NCBI GenBank assembly: GCA_030693565.1
Contig: JAUYAJ010000265.1
Span: forward strand, 1-8,361
Length of the DNA stretch: 8,361 nucleotides
Reading direction: 5' to 3'
Origin: Rubrivivax sp.
GTDB lineage: Bacteria; Pseudomonadota; Gammaproteobacteria; Burkholderiales; Burkholderiaceae_C
Shown here: positions 5,730-8,361 of the stretch, in pieces
How the letters are laid out: each line of letters begins with the position of its first letter
How positions within the stretch are numbered: the stretch's first letter is position 1
Position numbers and translations under genes: made by a program
The notes under the pieces: model-generated
What the model was told of the DNA's origin: nothing
The model's input: only the letters and a program-made list of their open reading frames with translations
The model's database searches: none

Positions 5730-6764
5730 ATGACGCCGCAGCGCCTGCCGACCCTGGCCTTGCTCTACCCCGGCAGCCGCGCCGAGCGCGATCGCGCCGA
5801 CCCTGGCGCAAGCCGATTCGCCGCGCTGTTCGACGCCCTGGCTGCCGCCGGCGTGCAGGCGGCGCCGGCGGTCTACGACGACGACTTCGCCGCCGAAGTC
5901 GAACAGCAGCTGCGCGGCGTCGGCGGTGTGCTGGTCTGGTGCAACCCGATCGAAGGCGGCCGCCGCCGCGACCGCCTGGACGCCATGCTGCGCCGGCTGG
6001 CGGACGCCGGCGTCGTCGTCAGCAGCCACCCCGACGCCATCCTCGCGCTGGGCACCAAGGACGTGCTCGTGCAAACCCGCGCGCTGCCCTTCGGCAGCGA
6101 CGTGCAGCGTGTGGACAGCCTGGACCAGGTGCGCGCCGAGGTGCTGGCACGGCTGCGGCAAGGGCCGCGTGTGCTCAAGCAGCAGCGCGGCCACAGCGGC
6201 ATCGGCATCTGGCGCGTCGAGCTAGACCACGCGACCGGCGCGCGCTGGCGGCTGCGCGAAGCCCGGCGCGGCAGCGACGAGCTCAGCGTCGACCTCGACA
6301 CCTTGCTGCAGACGCTGGCGCCTTACTTCGAGCCGGCGCAAGGCGGCCACATGATCGACCAGGCCTGGCAGCCCGGCCTGGCCCACGGCATGGTGCGCGC
6401 CTACCTGGTCGGTGACCGGGTCGGCGGTTTCGGTCACCAGGCGCTGAACGCCTTCTGCCCGCCGCTGCCGGGCCAGCCGGCGCCGCAGCCCGGGCCGCGG
6501 CTGTACCACGGCGCCGACGCGCCGGCCTTTCAGGGCCTGCGGCGCGAGCTCGAATCGGGCTGGATCGAACAGCTGCGCGCCTGTGTCGGCCTGGCACCCG
6601 AACGGCTGCCGCTGCTGTGGGACTGCGACTTCATCGCCGCCGATCCTGCCGCGGCAGCCGCTGCGCACCCGGTGCTGTGCGAGATCAACGTCAGCAGCGT
6701 GTCGCCGTTCCCGCCGTCGTGCATAGCGCCGCTGGTGCAGGCGGTGATTGAGCGCTTACGCTGA
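5730..6764 (+). CDS. ATP-grasp-like protein, probable Cj0069 family, function unknown
   Basis: This 344-residue protein looks like an ATP-grasp ligase. An N-terminal alpha/beta region starts with TLALLYPGSRAERDR (about 8-22). The ATP-binding part follows: K110 in GTKDVL, then VLKQQRGHSGIGIW (148-161), which resembles the lysine plus glycine-rich loop of ATP-grasp folds. MIDQAW and MVRAYLVGDRVGGFGHQ (about 208-237) carry R223. The C-terminal metal/ATP site is seen as WDCDF (D298, D300) and CEINVSSVSPFPPS (E318, N320). ATP-grasp enzymes usually join a carboxylate to an amine or thiol through an acylphosphate, as in glutathione synthetase. The substrate here is unknown. I recognise the sequence style of proteins labelled Cj0069 family, from memory only. 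It follows the glutathione-dependent formaldehyde dehydrogenase by 37 bases with a strong ribosome site, so the two are probably co-transcribed. It meets the DUF5655 gene tail to tail with a 16-base gap. Confidence 0.83.
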   Translation: MTPQRLPTLALLYPGSRAERDRADPGASRFAALFDALAAAGVQAAPAVYDDDFAAEVEQQLRGVGGVLVWCNPIEGGRRRDRLDAMLRRLADAGVVVSSHPDAILALGTKDVLVQTRALPFGSDVQRVDSLDQVRAEVLARLRQGPRVLKQQRGHSGIGIWRVELDHATGARWRLREARRGSDELSVDLDTLLQTLAPYFEPAQGGHMIDQAWQPGLAHGMVRAYLVGDRVGGFGHQALNAFCPPLPGQPAPQPGPRLYHGADAPAFQGLRRELESGWIEQLRACVGLAPERLPLLWDCDFIAADPAAAAAAHPVLCEINVSSVSPFPPSCIAPLVQAVIERLR

Positions 6765-6780
6765 GCCGCGCTCGCGCCTT

Positions 6781-7356
6781 TCAGCCGGCGCCGTCGAAAG
6801 CCTGGCGTACCCAGGCCAGCAGTTCGGCGTCGACCTGTGCGGCGTCGGTCAGCTTGACCTTGTGCGAGCACATGCCGCCGGCCGCTTGTTCGAGCAAGCG
6901 CTCGCCGCCGGCCACGCCTTTCATGTTGAGCCCGAGCTCGACGCGGTCGTTGGTGGCCGGGCCGATCATCGCGAACTGCTTCTTGCGCCGCAGGCTGACA
7001 TAGCCCTTCTTCGGCGCGATCTCGAAGCTGCCGAAGCCCTCGATGGCGGCCATCAACGCGTCGTGGATCGGCCGCAGCGCGGCTTTCTTGGCGCTGTAAA
7101 TCGTGTCCAGCACCTGGTCCGGGCTGGCGCCGGCGGCTTCGGCCGCGCTCTGGCCGTCGCTGGCCAGCGCAACATGGGTCAGCGTGTTGGCGTCGCCATA
7201 GCCCAGTTGCAGGCGCTCCATCAGCAGGCTGCGGATCTCGCCGTGCTTGGCCAGTCCGCTGGCCTGGATCAGCTGGCGCACCGCGTCCAGGCTGAGTCCG
7301 GTCTTGGCCTGGATGTTCTTCAGCTGGGTGTCGCGGGCGGCGTCAAGCGTGCTCAT
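6781..7356 (-). CDS. DUF4287 and DUF5655 domain protein
   Basis: This 191-residue cytoplasmic protein has two recognisable domains of unknown function. Residues about 10-62 match the DUF4287 style (NIQAKTGLSLDAVRQLIQASGLAKHGEIRSLLMERLQLGYGDANTL). Residues about 80-188 match DUF5655, with the conserved core PKKGYVSLRRKKQFAMIGPATNDRVELGLN at about 115-144. No enzymatic residues can be assigned. The basic KKGYVSLRRKK patch might bind nucleic acid or another polyanion, but that is a guess. ATG 7356 has a strong AGGAGG 6 bases upstream, which sets the start; an open extension to 7557 would only re-read the upstream gene in another frame. The first 14 bases overlap the end of the dienelactone hydrolase gene, so the two are translationally linked. 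Confidence 0.85.
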   Translation of the reverse strand: MSTLDAARDTQLKNIQAKTGLSLDAVRQLIQASGLAKHGEIRSLLMERLQLGYGDANTLTHVALASDGQSAAEAAGASPDQVLDTIYSAKKAALRPIHDALMAAIEGFGSFEIAPKKGYVSLRRKKQFAMIGPATNDRVELGLNMKGVAGGERLLEQAAGGMCSHKVKLTDAAQVDAELLAWVRQAFDGAG

Positions 7357-8074
7357 GCGGGGCCTCCTCGAACAAGGCCGCAGCCAGGAAGGCCAGCGAG
7401 CGCCCATGGGCCAAGGCTGCGCTGGGTGCGTGATAGCTGGCGCGCGCCCAGCAGTTGAAGCCATGCTTGGCGCCGGCGTAGACATGGACTTCGGCGGCCT
7501 TGCCGGCCATCGCCGCGCGCACGCGCTCGACGGCGGCGGGCCCGATGTGGTCGTCATTTTCGGCGTAATGGAATTGCACCGGGCAGTTGATGCCCGAGGC
7601 CAGGTGCAGCTGGTCGTGGATGCCGCCGCCGTAGTAGGCGACCGCGGCGTCGATCTCGGTCAGTGCGGCAGCGCTGTAAGCCAGCCGGCCGCCCATGCAA
7701 TAGCCGATGGCGCCGACCTTGGCGCCGGCCACTTCGGGGCGCGCGCGCAGCGCGGCAACGCCGGCGCTCAGGTCGGTCATCACGTCTTCGGGTTTGAGCT
7801 GGCTGGCGAGCTGCGCGGCTTGCTGGCGCTGCTCACCTTCGTAGCCGAGCTCGACGCGCGGCTGCTGGCGCCAGAAGACGTCGGGCACGAGGACGACGAA
7901 ACCGTCGAGCGCGTATTGCTCGGCGACGCCGCGGATGTGGTCGTTGACGCCGAAGATTTCCTGAAAGAGCAGCAGCCCCGGGCCGCGGCCGGCGGGCGGC
8001 AGCGCCAGGTAGGCGTCGAAAGCGCCGCCGCTGGCGGGCACGCTGATCCATGAGGTGGCGATGGGCGGGTGCAT
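7343..8074 (-). CDS. Dienelactone hydrolase family protein
   Basis: This 243-residue alpha/beta hydrolase would cleave an ester or lactone. The family type enzyme opens dienelactone to maleylacetate in chlorocatechol breakdown, but many members have unknown substrates. The full triad is visible: nucleophile C126 in GYCMGG (cysteine, as in true dienelactone hydrolases), D174 in ENDDH, and H204 in KHGFNC. E39 in LFQEIFGVNDHIR matches the glutamate that keeps the nucleophile ready in this family. Length and motif spacing are normal. There is no signal peptide, so it acts in the cytoplasm. ATG 8074 has AAGGAGA 8 bases upstream. It starts 32 bases after the ruvC stop and overlaps the DUF4287/DUF5655 gene by 14 bases. 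No catechol-pathway genes are nearby, so a role in aromatic degradation is not supported by context; a general lactone/ester or detoxification role is as likely. Confidence 0.93.
   Translation of the reverse strand: MHPPIATSWISVPASGGAFDAYLALPPAGRGPGLLLFQEIFGVNDHIRGVAEQYALDGFVVLVPDVFWRQQPRVELGYEGEQRQQAAQLASQLKPEDVMTDLSAGVAALRARPEVAGAKVGAIGYCMGGRLAYSAAALTEIDAAVAYYGGGIHDQLHLASGINCPVQFHYAENDDHIGPAAVERVRAAMAGKAAEVHVYAGAKHGFNCWARASYHAPSAALAHGRSLAFLAAALFEEAPHEHA
7363..7368 (-). promoter_or_regulatory. Internal Shine-Dalgarno site for the DUF4287/DUF5655 gene
   Basis: AGGAGG on the minus strand lies within the 3' end of the dienelactone hydrolase gene, 6 bases before ATG 7356. It fixes that start and shows that the overlapping gene has its own initiation signal. 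Confidence 0.75.
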
Positions 8075-8106
8075 GGTCGCGGTCTCCTTGTGATGGGGCT
8101 GATTCT

Positions 8107-8361
8107 TCAGTATGTCCGCCCTTTGCGGTACTGCGCATGCGAGCGCCGGGCCAGCGGCGAGGCCTGCGCCAGCGCCGCAAAGGTGGCGCCGGCATGGGCG
8201 TGCGAGATCGCCACCCCGAGGGCGTCGGCGGCGTCGGTGCCCGGCGCCGTGCTCAGCGCCAGCAGCCGGCGCACCATTTCCTGCACCTGGGACTTGCTGG
8301 CCAGGCCATGGCCGACCACAGCCTTCTTCATCTGCAGCGCCGTGTATTCGGCCACCGGCAG
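8107..8361 (-). CDS. ruvC: Crossover junction endodeoxyribonuclease RuvC, C-terminal part (5' end beyond window)
   Basis: RuvC is the dimeric nuclease that cuts Holliday junctions moved by RuvAB during recombination and repair. Only the last 84 residues are here; the frame stays open to the window edge. They match the C-terminal half of RuvC: AEYTALQMKKAVVGHGLASKSQVQEMV (DNA-binding basic region), then DAADALGVAISHAH with the two aspartates (fragment positions 43 and 46) equivalent to D138 and D141 of the E. coli active site. Beyond about fragment residue 58 the tail is variable, as is usual. The stop is at 8107-8109, and the hydrolase starts 32 bases later with no terminator, so read-through is likely. 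ruvA and ruvB, if adjacent, would lie outside the window. Confidence 0.95.
   Translation of the reverse strand: MPVAEYTALQMKKAVVGHGLASKSQVQEMVRRLLALSTAPGTDAADALGVAISHAHAGATFAALAQASPLARRSHAQYRKGRTY

Noticed and set aside
4439..5731. 430-codon minus-strand open frame opposite the class III dehydrogenase
   Set aside because: It is an antisense shadow of a highly conserved enzyme, with biased composition and no recognisable motif.
6751..6780. Possible terminator between the ATP-grasp-like gene and the DUF5655 gene
   Set aside because: Only a 4-bp stem (AGCG-CTTA-CGCT, 6751-6762) overlapping the stop codon is visible, with no T-run; it is too weak to call.
7247..8053. 268-codon plus-strand open frame opposite the dienelactone hydrolase and the DUF gene
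   Set aside because: It spans two antisense genes that both have clear family motifs and strong ribosome sites; no domain is seen in this frame.

Overview
The window looks like ordinary chromosome from a high-GC Gram-negative bacterium. LpxC shows that it makes lipid A. The G/C-rich codon use and the close sequence feel of LpxC, RuvC, the class III alcohol dehydrogenase and the ECF sigma/zinc-finger pair suggest a betaproteobacterium of the order Burkholderiales. That placement is inference from protein style and base composition, not from a marker-gene comparison. Codon use is uniform, and I see no insertion sequence, phage gene, CRISPR array, tRNA or rRNA. Eleven genes fill almost the whole window; the largest non-coding gap is 137 bases.

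Left part (1-1865). A minus-strand gene, cut by the window start, encodes a membrane-anchored disulfide-type flavoreductase: an N-terminal VTT/TVP38 membrane domain fused to a mercuric-reductase-like FAD domain with a CxxxxC redox motif. It is divergent from an ECF sigma factor, which overlaps by four bases a 74-residue zinc-binding anti-sigma factor (HxxxCxxC). This arrangement resembles the redox-sensing sigma-E/MseR module known in Neisseria.

Middle (1850-4512). A minus-strand Baeyer-Villiger-type flavin monooxygenase meets the anti-sigma gene tail to tail with a 16-base overlap. It is divergent from lpxC, the committed step of lipid A synthesis. A perfect 10-bp inverted repeat lies in the 78-base gap between those two starts. 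lpxC shares its stop codon with the start of a 61-residue two-helix membrane protein of unknown function.

Right-centre (4586-6764). A class III alcohol dehydrogenase (glutathione-dependent formaldehyde oxidation) is followed after 37 bases by an ATP-grasp-like protein of the type often labelled Cj0069 family. The usual partner, S-formylglutathione hydrolase, is not here.

Right end (6781-8361, minus strand). The C-terminal half of ruvC (Holliday-junction resolvase) is followed by a dienelactone-hydrolase-family protein and a DUF4287/DUF5655 protein. The last two overlap by 14 bases, and all three are probably co-transcribed. No single new system stands out. The items most worth a second look are the sigma/anti-sigma locus with its membrane-bound reductase, the uncharacterised ATP-grasp protein beside the formaldehyde dehydrogenase, and the small membrane protein coupled to lpxC.
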